Shown here piece after piece: positions 33,223-41,505 of a stretch of DNA of 44,268 bases (position 1 is its first letter; each line of letters opens with the position of its first letter). Source of the DNA: DASQFU01 sp035632955. Lineage in GTDB: Bacteria; Eisenbacteria; RBG-16-71-46. Location of the stretch: assembly GCA_035632955.1 (NCBI GenBank), contig DASQFU010000232.1, positions 1-44,268 of the forward strand, given 5' to 3'. Made by a program: the position numbers and the translations under genes. Below the pieces are notes generated by a model. It was not told the origin of the DNA. It saw nothing but the letters and a program-made list of their open reading frames with translations, and made no database searches.

Positions 33223-34158
33223 TCAGCGCCGGCGCGATGCTTCTGCGATCAGAGACTCATGGATCGCCACCGCCGCCTCGGCCCCCTCGGCAATCGCAGT
33301 GGCGACGAACTGACTTCGGCTCGAAACGTCGCCCGCCACGTAGAGACCGGATACGCTGGTTGAACCTTTGCGAGATACCCGGATCTCGCCCTTGCTCGTC
33401 AGCTCGCATCCAAGCTCGGCGGCGATGGAGCAGAGTGGCGTCTGACCGAGCGTGAAGAACAGCACGTCTCGTCCGAGTCTGCGGCCGTCCCGGAACACGA
33501 TCGCACCAAGCTTGCTTCCACGGCTGGCCAAGGAAGCGATGCGCGTCTCGATGGTCGGAATGCCGGCCCGACTCAGTGTGCCGCGCTCGCGGGCGGTCCA
33601 TTCGCTCACACCATCGGTGCACACCACGACGTCACGACTCCAGTGCGACAGCTTGAGCGCCAGCGCCTTGCCGGCGGATCCTCGACCGTAGACCGCGATG
33701 CGCCGTTCGCGCCACTCCCAGGCATCGCAATAGGGACAGTGAAAGGCGCTGCGACCGTAGATGGACTCGAAGCCACGCAACGCCGGTAAGTGGTCGACGA
33801 CGCCGGTCGCCAGCAGCACGCGTTGCGCGTCCACTCGGCGCCCGTCGCTTAGGAAGGCGCGGAAGCCGGACTTCATTCGGCGCACCTTCGTGACCCGGCA
33901 GGATCGAATGGCGATCCCCGGATAAGACCGCAGCTCGCGTCGTCCCAGCTCGAGGAGGTCCTTCGGATCCGAGCCGTCGCGAGACAGGAGCCCATGGACT
34001 GCGTTGGTCTTCCGGTTTCGCGGCTGGCCTGCGTCGCAGAGCAGGACCTGGCGAGCGCATCGCCCAAGCATCAGCGCGGCGCTCAGTCCTGCGGGGCCGC
34101 CGCCCACGATCAGAACCTCGCAGGCCAGCGAGCGGCGCCTTGTAACTCGTTGTTTCAC
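33223..34158 (-). CDS. Thioredoxin-reductase-like NAD(P)/FAD oxidoreductase (311 aa)
   Basis: It is a compact two-domain flavoprotein: FAD fold EVLIVGGGPAGLSAALMLGR (about 14-33), redox-active-type motif Cys 141-P-Y-Cys 144 (FHCPYCDAWEW), second dinucleotide fold RIAVYGRGSAGKALALKL, and FAD-contact VSGLYVAGDVSS near the C-terminus. TrxB-type enzymes normally show CAT/VC; CPYC is glutaredoxin-like and is found in sulfide- or bacillithiol-related relatives. The start GTG at 34158 has GAGGG 5 bases upstream. It sits 43 bases downstream of the selenoprotein candidate on the same strand, so it could be its electron donor; that is inference. Confidence 0.88.
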   Translation of the reverse strand: MKQRVTRRRSLACEVLIVGGGPAGLSAALMLGRCARQVLLCDAGQPRNRKTNAVHGLLSRDGSDPKDLLELGRRELRSYPGIAIRSCRVTKVRRMKSGFRAFLSDGRRVDAQRVLLATGVVDHLPALRGFESIYGRSAFHCPYCDAWEWRERRIAVYGRGSAGKALALKLSHWSRDVVVCTDGVSEWTARERGTLSRAGIPTIETRIASLASRGSKLGAIVFRDGRRLGRDVLFFTLGQTPLCSIAAELGCELTSKGEIRVSRKGSTSVSGLYVAGDVSSRSQFVATAIAEGAEAAVAIHESLIAEASRRR

Positions 34159-34201
34159 GTACCCTCATTCGTTCGAGCGCGCATGCGGTTCGAGCGGCCG
34201 A

Positions 34202-35779
34202 CTAGTGTGCGGTCGCGGGCACGGTCGGAAGCCTCGCATCGAGCCAGGCACGCCAGCCCCCGATGAGTGCTCGAGCTTTGTTCCATCCGGCCTGACGAAG
34301 CTGGAGCGCCACCCGGGCGCTCGTGGCTTCGTCGTGTCAGGCACAAAACACGACGACCGTCGCATTGCGCGGTAATCCGAGCGTCTTGGCCGAGGTGACG
34401 GGATCGTCCGGCGACAGGCGCACCGCGGCCTGCGCGCGGGCCGCGTCCGCCTCGTAGGCCGCCTCCCTCCGGGCGTCGGCGATCACGACGGGTTCGCCCG
34501 AGGCCCAGAGTGTCTTCAAATCATCGATCGTAATCCGCAACGGCTCGAGTGTGGATTCCTCGGTGAGCCCTTGCGAGGCGCTGAGCGGATCGACGGTGGG
34601 GACGTGCTTCCGATGCCGCCTCAGGAAGAACGCCATCCCGGTCCCATGCACGACGAGCGACAAGAGAACGACGAGGCAGGTGACAGTGAACAGGCGCTCC
34701 GCGCCCGGAACTCCCGCAAATACCGGGAGCAGGCACAGCAGAAGGGAACTGATCCCACGCGGACCGAGCAGCGCGATCAGCCTGCGGTCGCGGGGAGGCA
34801 CGGCGCGCGCGAGCAGGGCGTACAAAACGACCGTGCGAATCGCCAACGCGACGGCAGCGAACAGGAGGGTGCGGGGATCGACCACCTGCAGGCCCGTCCA
34901 GATGAGTGATGAGCCGAACGCGACGAAGGTGAGCAGGATCAGCATCAGCGAGGTGGCTTCGCCATACTCGACGAAGCAATCGCACAACTCGAGATCCTGC
35001 GCTCCGATCGTCAACCCGGCCGCGAAGGCCGCAACAAAGCCGCTCCCTCCGGCCGCCTCGGCCACCGCGTAAGCGATGAACGCGAGGGCGATGGCGTAAA
35101 GCGCTTCGTAGTCGCGCCGCACGCCAGCGCCGGCACGAACGCGTGTCAGCGCCATGACGCCGAGCCAGCCCACCACGGCGCCGATGGCCGGGCCAAGCAG
35201 TAGGAGCCCGAGGGCGTTCTGGGCCAGCTCGCCGGTGATTGCTCCACCGCCTGCCAGCACCGTCATCGCAAGGACGACGATCGGCAGCAGCAGGATGTCG
35301 TTCATGCCGGTCTCGAGCCGCAGCGCCACTTGAGCCCTTGCGGGCAACACGCGCGCGTTCAGCAGACGTCTGAGCACGACGGCATCCGTGGACGCCAACG
35401 CCGCGCCGAGCAGAATCGCCGCGGCCGGTGGGAGGCCGAGCAGGAACCAACCGGCGAGCGCGATCACAGCAACCGGGATCAGCGTCCCTGGCCCGAGTAA
35501 GAGCCCCAACAGCCACCCGTTCCTCCGGATGTCCTTGAGATCGGTCGAGACCGCATCCGTAAAGAGCACGAGAGCGAGGCCCAGCGTCGCGAGCACCTGC
35601 AACATCGGGGAGTTGATGCCGATGTCGATGAGGCCAAGCCCCATCGGGCCGAGCAGGGCGCCGAGCACGAGAAACACGATGGCCAGCGGGACACCGCTCC
35701 GGTCGAGCGCATTCGACAGCAGAGAGGCAACGACGATGACGATGCCGATGAGCGCGACCAGCGTAGTGAAATGCTCCAC
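34202..35779 (-). CDS. Cation/proton antiporter fused to rhodanese, with in-frame UGA (candidate selenocysteine), 525 aa
   Basis: Residues about 1-410 are a CPA1/NhaP-type antiporter of about 12 helices, with the conserved acidic sites in ASTDAVVLRRLL and RLETGMNDILLL. Residues about 430-525 are a rhodanese domain (LRITIDDLKTLWASGEPVVI). The active-site region is VVFC, Cys 479, then A, then UGA as codon 481. The frame then continues as HDEATSARVALQLRQAGWNK and RALIGGWRAWLDARLPTV to TAG at 34202, a normal rhodanese end. Related antiporter-rhodanese proteins carry CACP[ND]E[AV]-like loops, so UGA stands where the second Cys is expected. Read as a stop, the protein ends at 34337 and lacks the rest of the domain. 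A SECIS-like hairpin follows the UGA. A GTG at 35779 with GGGAGGTGAC upstream is preferred to 35815. Nonsense mutation cannot be excluded. Confidence 0.75.
34294..34339 (-). promoter_or_regulatory. Candidate bacterial SECIS hairpin after in-frame UGA
   Basis: In the minus-strand RNA, UGA (34339-34337) is followed by CAC and then the hairpin 34333-34294. Lower stem GACGAAGC / GCUUCGUC (8 bp), small internal loop (CAC / CA), upper stem GAGCGCC / GGCGCUC (7 bp), apical loop CGGGU (34315-34311). All 15 pairs are Watson-Crick. The apical loop starts 21 bases after UGA and has G at its second position, within the usual bacterial SECIS limits (loop about 16-37 bases away, G among the first two). Both stems lie in coding sequence. 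Confidence 0.65.
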
Positions 35780-35890
35780 GTCACCTCCCGCGCGCACTAG
35801 GAACGACGGCGCCACTGCACGCCCAGAACACAGTCTTCACCATCGTCGAATTGCGCGGAGTGGGCAACCGAGACGACGGCGCGCGCCCGT

Positions 35891-36352
35891 CTACGTGAAC
35901 GCGCCCTCGAGCTTGCCCTGCAGGACCATCTGCTGGCAGTAGGCGTAGAGGGCGTCGTAGACGATCCACTCGGCCTGGTTGAGCTGCAGGTCATCCTTGA
36001 AGCCGAGATGCCGAAACCCTTCGGCAATCGCCTGTAGTCCAGCGGACTCAGGCTGATGCCAAAGCGAGTTGTCCGTGTCTGCGCCGTTCACGATTCGTGC
36101 GAGGAGCTGCAGCGCCGGGTCCTTCACCAGCCCGTACTTCTTGAGAACGGCGTCGAACGAGCACTCTTGACCGTGATGCCCGAGCTCGACGTCCGTCACA
36201 TCGTATGGGATGGCTCCGGTGCGCTCGGCGGTTTCCATCACCTGCTCGGACGGAACGAAGAGGAACTGCGCTTCAGGATCGACGAACTTGCGGATGAACC
36301 AGGGGCATGCGACCCGGTCTACTTTGACCCGCTCCCGTGTGATCCATTTCAT
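35891..36352 (-). CDS. ChrB C-terminal-domain protein, chromate-resistance-like (153 aa)
   Basis: The sequence is a stand-alone ChrB C-terminal domain: MKWITRERVKVDRVACPWFI, RKFVDPEAQFLFVPSEQV, VELGHHGQECSFDAVLKKYG and DPALQLLARIVNGADTDNS. ChrB regulates or assists chromate resistance in Proteobacteria, where the N-terminal domain is separate; no chrA transporter lies nearby. The start is set by AGGAGTGATGAA before the ATG. It lies 111 bases upstream of the antiporter-rhodanese gene on the same strand, with related small-molecule or redox-stress themes. The name reflects family membership, not proven chromate function. Confidence 0.85.
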   Translation of the reverse strand: MKWITRERVKVDRVACPWFIRKFVDPEAQFLFVPSEQVMETAERTGAIPYDVTDVELGHHGQECSFDAVLKKYGLVKDPALQLLARIVNGADTDNSLWHQPESAGLQAIAEGFRHLGFKDDLQLNQAEWIVYDALYAYCQQMVLQGKLEGAFT

Positions 36353-36514
36353 TTCATCACTCCTATGATTTGCCGATTCAAAGGTGCCAGCGGGACTCTA
36401 CTTTCCCTCACTCGATGCGGGACGGTTTTCGAACGTGCACCGTATCGTGCTCTTACGATGATTTGAAGCACAGCGGGGCCGCTTCTTGATCTCTCGACCG
36501 CGACGGCGAACCCT

Positions 36515-37438
36515 TTAGCCTGTGAACCGCCCAGCTTTCCCGCGATCTGGAGACCCGGGAAGTGGCGTCGATCGCCGGAGTCCCAGGCGCCGGAGCCATC
36601 GGCCGATGGTGAGCCGGCTCGCGTGCCGGAGCCTGAGTGCGAGGAACACGGCCAGGGTTCCGAAGAGCGCGAGCTTCTCGCGAACGGGGATCTGCGCGCG
36701 AGAAACGGTCGCCACTGCGGAGAGCGTGACCGCGCTCCACGACCGCCCGCCGAAGTCCCATCCGCGCGACAGACTCCGCTGCTGGTAGATCTTGGTGACC
36801 AGACACTCGGGGATTCGAACGAACTCGCCCAGAAGACTCATGTGCAGGAGCCATGGCCAGTCGGCCGAGAACTCGCCCGCGAGGTGCCGGCGCAGGCCGC
36901 CGATGGCTCGAGCCGCAGACGCCCGAAACACGCCGCGGTTGGGGATCCACCAAGACCCCTGCTGCCCCGCCACCAGCCGGGCACGCTGCGAGCGATCGGT
37001 CACGCCGTCGAGCACGGCATAGGACTTCTCCTCGCGGCTTCCATCCTGGTTGACGAGCTCGATGTCCGAGAACGCCATGATCGCCCGTGGATTCATCTCC
37101 AAGGCGTCGACGCACCGCTCGACATAGCTGGGCTCCGGAAGGTCATCCTGGAACGCGAAGAGGAAGTAGTCGCCTCGCGCCTCCCGCAGCAGAGCATTCA
37201 CGTTCCCGATCCAGCCCAGGTTGCGCGGCTGACGGATGACGCGAAACCTACGGTCGCGTGCCGCGTATCGCTCGCAGATAGCAGCGGTCTCGTCCGGTGA
37301 GGCATCGTCGAAGACCAGGATTTCGAGGTTGGGACAACCCTGCGCGGCAAGGGCGTCCAATGTCTCGGCGATGAAGGCCGACGCCTTCCACGCCGGAACC
37401 AGTGCGACGACTTTCGGATGCGCGACTCCGACCGTCAC
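36515..37438 (-). CDS. Family 2 glycosyltransferase (307 aa)
   Basis: It is a GT-A fold inverting glycosyltransferase: VVALVPAWKASAFIAETLDA at the start, nucleotide-binding DDAS (Asp 44-45 in LVFDDASPDET), DxD-like FQDDLPEP (Asp 98-99), and a C-terminal amphipathic helix region (REKLALFGTLAVFLALRLRH) for membrane association. The GTG start at 37438 overlaps the previous gene's TAG (TAGTG), with GAGGAG about 9 bases upstream, so the two are coupled. It probably adds sugar to a surface glycan, with no other polysaccharide genes seen. A much longer reading of the frame upstream runs through the FAD gene and is not real. Confidence 0.9.
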   Translation of the reverse strand: MTVGVAHPKVVALVPAWKASAFIAETLDALAAQGCPNLEILVFDDASPDETAAICERYAARDRRFRVIRQPRNLGWIGNVNALLREARGDYFLFAFQDDLPEPSYVERCVDALEMNPRAIMAFSDIELVNQDGSREEKSYAVLDGVTDRSQRARLVAGQQGSWWIPNRGVFRASAARAIGGLRRHLAGEFSADWPWLLHMSLLGEFVRIPECLVTKIYQQRSLSRGWDFGGRSWSAVTLSAVATVSRAQIPVREKLALFGTLAVFLALRLRHASRLTIGRWLRRLGLRRSTPLPGSPDRGKAGRFTG

Positions 37439-38694
37439 TAAGCCGTTCTCCTCGACAACCGGAGCGCCTCGACCCGGTCGGCGGCCTCGATGGCAAAGAG
37501 TGGCGCGGTGGTCAGCTTGCCAGTGTCCACCGAGTGATAGGCGCCTCGCGACGTCACGCCGATGCGCGACCGATCGTGCAGGGCGCTCGAGGCGTCGTCC
37601 ACGTCGCTGCGGCCGATCGCGACGATGGCTCCCGCATCGACGGTCAGAGTCTCGCAACGTCCGATCCCGGGATACCAAGCATCGATGCCGGCCAGAATGT
37701 CCGCTGCAATCTCCCGTGAAAGCAAGGGGCTCACCTCGCCCCGACAGGCGGGATCCCATTCGGCCGGGGGTTCGATGTCATGACTCCAACCACGAAGCCC
37801 TGCCGGATACCAAGAGAGATAGGCGGTCCCGTCGCGGCGGACCACGATGTCACCGAAGCGGCCGAGCACCATCGATACCGACGGAGCCCCGCGCAGCTCC
37901 ACCGGTAGCCGGCCGATGACACGAAACTTGAGTCGGTGGAGCAGATTCTCGGGTGGCGGGATCCCGAGCTGCCGGTCGAGGGCGAGCCGTCGCTCCCAGG
38001 TCGCGTTCACGACCTGGTTCGCCCAGATGCACCACGGCCCCTCCGTTCCATCTCCCTCGATGCGATACCCGTCCGATTCCTCCGAGATGACGCGGACGAC
38101 GTGTGAGGGCAAGAACGTGATGTTCGGCGATTCGGCCACCGCTCGTCGAAGGCATGCGGCCAGCACGTCGGTGTCGATGGCGAGCTCGGCCGTTGCGAAG
38201 CCTGCGGCGAAGCGCGCCGGATCGAAGTGGGCGGCGATCTCCCCAACCGCGAGCGGGCGCACGAGATTCTCGGGTCGGGCGCCCAGGTAGTCGAGATCCT
38301 GGTCCTTCGCGAGCTGTCGGCGGTACCGCTCTTCGACTCTTGCGTAATGGTCCGCCAGCCGGTCCGGAGCCACCAGGGAATCGTGGGCAACGAGATAGTG
38401 GAAGGGGGTGGAGAGCGCGAGCCACTCCACCTCGGGATCGATCCAGCGGGCGAGGATCCTCCGGAATCGGAGGGCGCCGTCGAGCTGCAAGAATGCCGTG
38501 CCGAGCGAGTGATCGTTCGCGTAGATGAAGCCGAGGTGGATCTTTCCCTCATTGCGAAGGCTGGCGCGATTCAAAGGACATGCATCTCGGTCTACCAACG
38601 TGACGCCGAGGCCCCGCCGCGCGAGCTCCAAGGCCACGCCGGTCCCCTGGAGACCGGCACCGAGAACCAGAGTGTCGGCGCGACGGGAGATCAT
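37438..38694 (-). CDS. FAD-dependent oxidoreductase, DAO family (418 aa)
   Basis: The N-terminal dinucleotide fold TLVLGAGLQGTGVALELARR is followed by RASLRNEGKIHLGFIYAND, typical of the DAO / amine or hydroxy-acid oxidase fold. The C-terminus (ALHDRSRIGVTSRGAYHSVD then TGKLTTAPLFAIEAADRV) resembles GlpD/DadA-like FAD contact segments. The start ATG at 38694 overlaps the stop of a truncated acetyltransferase frame (ATGA), and the stop overlaps the glycosyltransferase start. This coupling hints at a common pathway, perhaps sugar or amino-sugar modification. An ATG at 38724 is in the same frame but would read inside the upstream gene's end and lacks a site. Confidence 0.85.
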   Translation of the reverse strand: MISRRADTLVLGAGLQGTGVALELARRGLGVTLVDRDACPLNRASLRNEGKIHLGFIYANDHSLGTAFLQLDGALRFRRILARWIDPEVEWLALSTPFHYLVAHDSLVAPDRLADHYARVEERYRRQLAKDQDLDYLGARPENLVRPLAVGEIAAHFDPARFAAGFATAELAIDTDVLAACLRRAVAESPNITFLPSHVVRVISEESDGYRIEGDGTEGPWCIWANQVVNATWERRLALDRQLGIPPPENLLHRLKFRVIGRLPVELRGAPSVSMVLGRFGDIVVRRDGTAYLSWYPAGLRGWSHDIEPPAEWDPACRGEVSPLLSREIAADILAGIDAWYPGIGRCETLTVDAGAIVAIGRSDVDDASSALHDRSRIGVTSRGAYHSVDTGKLTTAPLFAIEAADRVEALRLSRRTA

Positions 38695-38852
38695 GCGGAG
38701 GGCGTGTTCTTCCGGTTCAACCATTCGAGCGACGGCGGTGGTTCGTTCTCGTATTCGTAGATCGCCAGGTCGCGGAGTGCCACAAACATCTCATCCGCAT
38801 GTGCCGCGGTCTGCGGCTCCAGCGTGAGACGACCAGTCTCGATGACGTGCAT
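38691..38852 (-). pseudogene. Truncated GNAT acetyltransferase N-terminus, coupled to the FAD gene (53 aa)
   Basis: From an ATG at 38852 the frame reads MHVIETGRLTLEPQTAAHAD then EMFVALRDLAIYEYENEPPP and SLEW, then ends after about 8 unrelated residues. This is the standard beginning of RimJ/RimL-like GNAT proteins (ETxRLxLxP...DA..MF..L.D). The acetyl-CoA-binding core is absent, so it is almost certainly a broken gene. The TGA overlaps the ATG of the FAD oxidoreductase. It may persist as a translation-coupling leader. Confidence 0.55.
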
Positions 38853-38922
38853 GCGCGCTCTATCGAATAGGGTCTAGCCGCGGCGACGCCGCCCGGGAAC
38901 CACAGCGGACGCCGGTGAAGAG

Positions 38923-41499
38923 TCACTCCTCCGCCAGGACATCGCGAAACGCAGGCCACCTGCCGAGCGAGCGGACGAAGCCGTAGCCCGCGACCCCGAG
39001 GACCAGCCCCAGAACGAGCACGGTCTGGCTCGTGGTCCACGAGCCGATGCCCATCCCGAGCGGTGCCGACTGGAGTGCCGCGTGCGTCAGCATGGCGACC
39101 CCGGCCGCGAGCAAACCGAAGCGCATGAGAGCGAGCAGCAGGAGGAGGGAGACACAGATCGCGAAGGCCAGGTTGAGCGCCAACATCTCGCCCTTGGGCA
39201 GCGCGAGCGGCACGAAGATCAGGAACGCCGTCACGACCGCCGCCTTGGTGTTGCGCAGAGCGAGCCGGGCAATGATCAGGATCGCCACGAATCCCATGAC
39301 GAGCACGAGGTTGGATCGGAACAGGCCCAGGAGATCGGCGAGTTGATGCCTCAGCCCGAGCAAGGCGGTCAGTTCGTTCTCTACATACCCGACGTTGTCC
39401 GGGCGTCCGGGTGGCGCGCCGAATAGCGCCGGAGCCGCCTGATGTCCCGCCACGGCGAGTGCGATGACCGTGCCCACCAGGCATCCAATCAGCACGTCGC
39501 GGCCGACACGCGCGTCCGCATGCTGCCCGTCGAGCAGGCGTGCCCAGGACGTGAGCAACCGTGGCCACAGCCGCCGGACCTTGGGCTCGATCGCCATGTA
39601 GATGACCCAGCCGTAGGCGAAGTCGTAGAGCCCCCAGGCCAGCGCCGACATGAGCTGATAGGTGAGCGAGCCGACCGTGTGGTGGCCGCCGAGGAGCCAG
39701 GCCACGATCCGCAGCGTCATGAGGCCGAGGCCCACGCGGAACGCACGCTTCGTGTCGCCGCGCCCCGCGCGCAGATTGCGACGCGCGAGCCAGGCGCCGA
39801 TGAGCAGCGTCGCCAGGAGCAGCGCGGGTCGCACCGATCCGAAGATGAGTGCGGTGGTGCGCCCGGACGGGTCCAGGATCACCGCAGGCGCGCCCGCGAG
39901 TGGCATTCCCAGCTCCTCGACGACGAACGACACCGGACGCCCGCGGAACGCCACCACCTCGACGTGCAGAGGACGCGGCGGGTTTTCGCGGTCCACTCCC
40001 GCATAGGCGAGGTGCAGGTCGCCGGCTCCGGGCGGAGCAGCACGGGGAGCGACGGCTTGGAAGTCGGCGGGTTCCAGCCCGGCGGCGCGAAACAGGAGGC
40101 TCGGATCGAGCGTCGCTGCTGCCGCGCTCGCGCTCGCCGGGGCATCGAGTCGCCGCAGGCGGCCAAGACCGTCGAGCTTCACGCCGACCATTCCTCCGAG
40201 CGCGAGCGGAGGATCGGAGTAAGTGACGCGGTAGCGCGGTCCCGCCGGCACCAACTCGGCGGGGCTTTCCCGGTACCAGAACGTCACGACCTGTGGGTGC
40301 GTCCGGGAGAGCCGCCCCCACCGCGACGGCGAGCGGTCGCGAACGGTGACCCCATCGACGATGGATTCGTCGTATTCATACCCAGACGCGCGATCCACGG
40401 CGGTCGCCGTCATGCCGAGGTCGCGGAGCAACTCGCGCGCCCGGCCGGCCATGGCTTCCGGAGTCTCGGGCAGGGACAGCGCGGGAACCAAGCGCGTTCG
40501 CGGCGCGACCGCCGTAACCAGCAGAAGTCCGGCGAGGATCGCGACCAGGAAAGACCAGGCAGCCGCGGGGCGCAACCCTTCGACGCCGGTTGTGGGCGCG
40601 GCCACCAGTGCTGGTGACGGGGTTTCGCCGGCGGCGAGTGCAGCCGCGATCGGATCGCCGCCCGGGAGCGCGGCCGCCACCGCGAGCGCCGAGCTTGGCC
40701 GGTGCTCGGGATCTCGCTCGAGGCAGCGGAGGATCACCTGCTCCACCTTGGGATCGATGTCGCGCTGGTGCTTCGCGGGGCTCACCGGCACCGTTTCGCG
40801 ACTAAGGTGGATCATCTCCTGGATCGTCTTGGCCTCGAACGCGTGGCGGCCCGTGAACAGCTCGTACATCACGAGCCCGAGGCTGTAGAGATCGCTCCGG
40901 ACGGTGGTGGCCTGGCCTCCAGCCAGGCACTCGGGGGCCATGTAGGCGGGTGTGCCGACGATGAACTCGGGATCCACCCCGGTGCCCTGCAGCTCGGCCA
41001 ATCCGAAATCCGTGATGCGAACGTGCCCGCGTCCGTCGATCATCAGGTTCGCGGGCTTGAGGTCGCGATGGAGCACGCCGCGGCCATGGACGGCCGCGAG
41101 AGCGGCGCAGATCTCGCGCGCGATCTCGATCGCCTTGTCGGCGGGCAGTCGGCCGATGCGGCGCAGGAGGGAGGCGAGGTCCTCGCCGTCGACGAACTCC
41201 ATCGACAGAAAGTGCATCCCGTCCATCTCACCGATATCGTGGACTCGACAGACGCCGGCATGCGAAACCTGACGCGCCAATCGGACCTCGGCAAACAGGG
41301 CCTCGAGTCGCGTCGGGTCGCCACTGAGCTCCTGGGGCAGAAACTTGAGCGCCACCGGTTGTCCGAGCTTGAGGTCGTCGGCGCGGAAGACCTCCCCCAT
41401 GCCGCCCTGACCGACACGCCCGACCACGCGGTAGCGGCCGGAGATGATCCGACCCGGGATGAAGCGCTCGCCGTGCAAGGATTCAGGCGTGGAAGGCAT
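38923..41499 (-). CDS. Membrane Ser/Thr protein kinase with large membrane C-terminus (858 aa)
   Basis: The Hanks-type kinase is intact: glycine loop RVGQGGMGEVFRA (about 28-40), Lys 52 (VALKFL), HRDLKPAN (144-151), DFG (164-166) and APE (188-190). One helix follows at about 312-332 (AWSFLVAILAGLLLVTAVA). Then come an extracytoplasmic region (about 335-560) and many further helices from about 565 to 850 (LLLATLLIGAWLA, VGLGLMTLRIVAWLL, VLIGCLVGTVIALAVAG, VLVMGFVAILIIARLAL and others). Such kinases may sense membrane or periplasmic signals and phosphorylate cytosolic targets. The sigma-54 activator lies 6 bases upstream on the same strand and is a natural partner, though not proven. Confidence 0.93.
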   Translation of the reverse strand: MPSTPESLHGERFIPGRIISGRYRVVGRVGQGGMGEVFRADDLKLGQPVALKFLPQELSGDPTRLEALFAEVRLARQVSHAGVCRVHDIGEMDGMHFLSMEFVDGEDLASLLRRIGRLPADKAIEIAREICAALAAVHGRGVLHRDLKPANLMIDGRGHVRITDFGLAELQGTGVDPEFIVGTPAYMAPECLAGGQATTVRSDLYSLGLVMYELFTGRHAFEAKTIQEMIHLSRETVPVSPAKHQRDIDPKVEQVILRCLERDPEHRPSSALAVAAALPGGDPIAAALAAGETPSPALVAAPTTGVEGLRPAAAWSFLVAILAGLLLVTAVAPRTRLVPALSLPETPEAMAGRARELLRDLGMTATAVDRASGYEYDESIVDGVTVRDRSPSRWGRLSRTHPQVVTFWYRESPAELVPAGPRYRVTYSDPPLALGGMVGVKLDGLGRLRRLDAPASASAAAATLDPSLLFRAAGLEPADFQAVAPRAAPPGAGDLHLAYAGVDRENPPRPLHVEVVAFRGRPVSFVVEELGMPLAGAPAVILDPSGRTTALIFGSVRPALLLATLLIGAWLARRNLRAGRGDTKRAFRVGLGLMTLRIVAWLLGGHHTVGSLTYQLMSALAWGLYDFAYGWVIYMAIEPKVRRLWPRLLTSWARLLDGQHADARVGRDVLIGCLVGTVIALAVAGHQAAPALFGAPPGRPDNVGYVENELTALLGLRHQLADLLGLFRSNLVLVMGFVAILIIARLALRNTKAAVVTAFLIFVPLALPKGEMLALNLAFAICVSLLLLLALMRFGLLAAGVAMLTHAALQSAPLGMGIGSWTTSQTVLVLGLVLGVAGYGFVRSLGRWPAFRDVLAEE

Positions 41500-41505
41500 C
41501 GGGCC

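Noticed and set aside
34337..34339. TGA as an ordinary stop of the antiporter gene
   Set aside because: The domain is cut in its active site, the downstream frame completes it and the SECIS-like stem follows; I kept nonsense mutation as an alternative.
36515..37759. Long glycosyltransferase reading starting at 37759
   Set aside because: The first about 107 codons are Arg-rich and lie inside the FAD gene; the overlapping GTG at 37438 has a ribosome-binding site.
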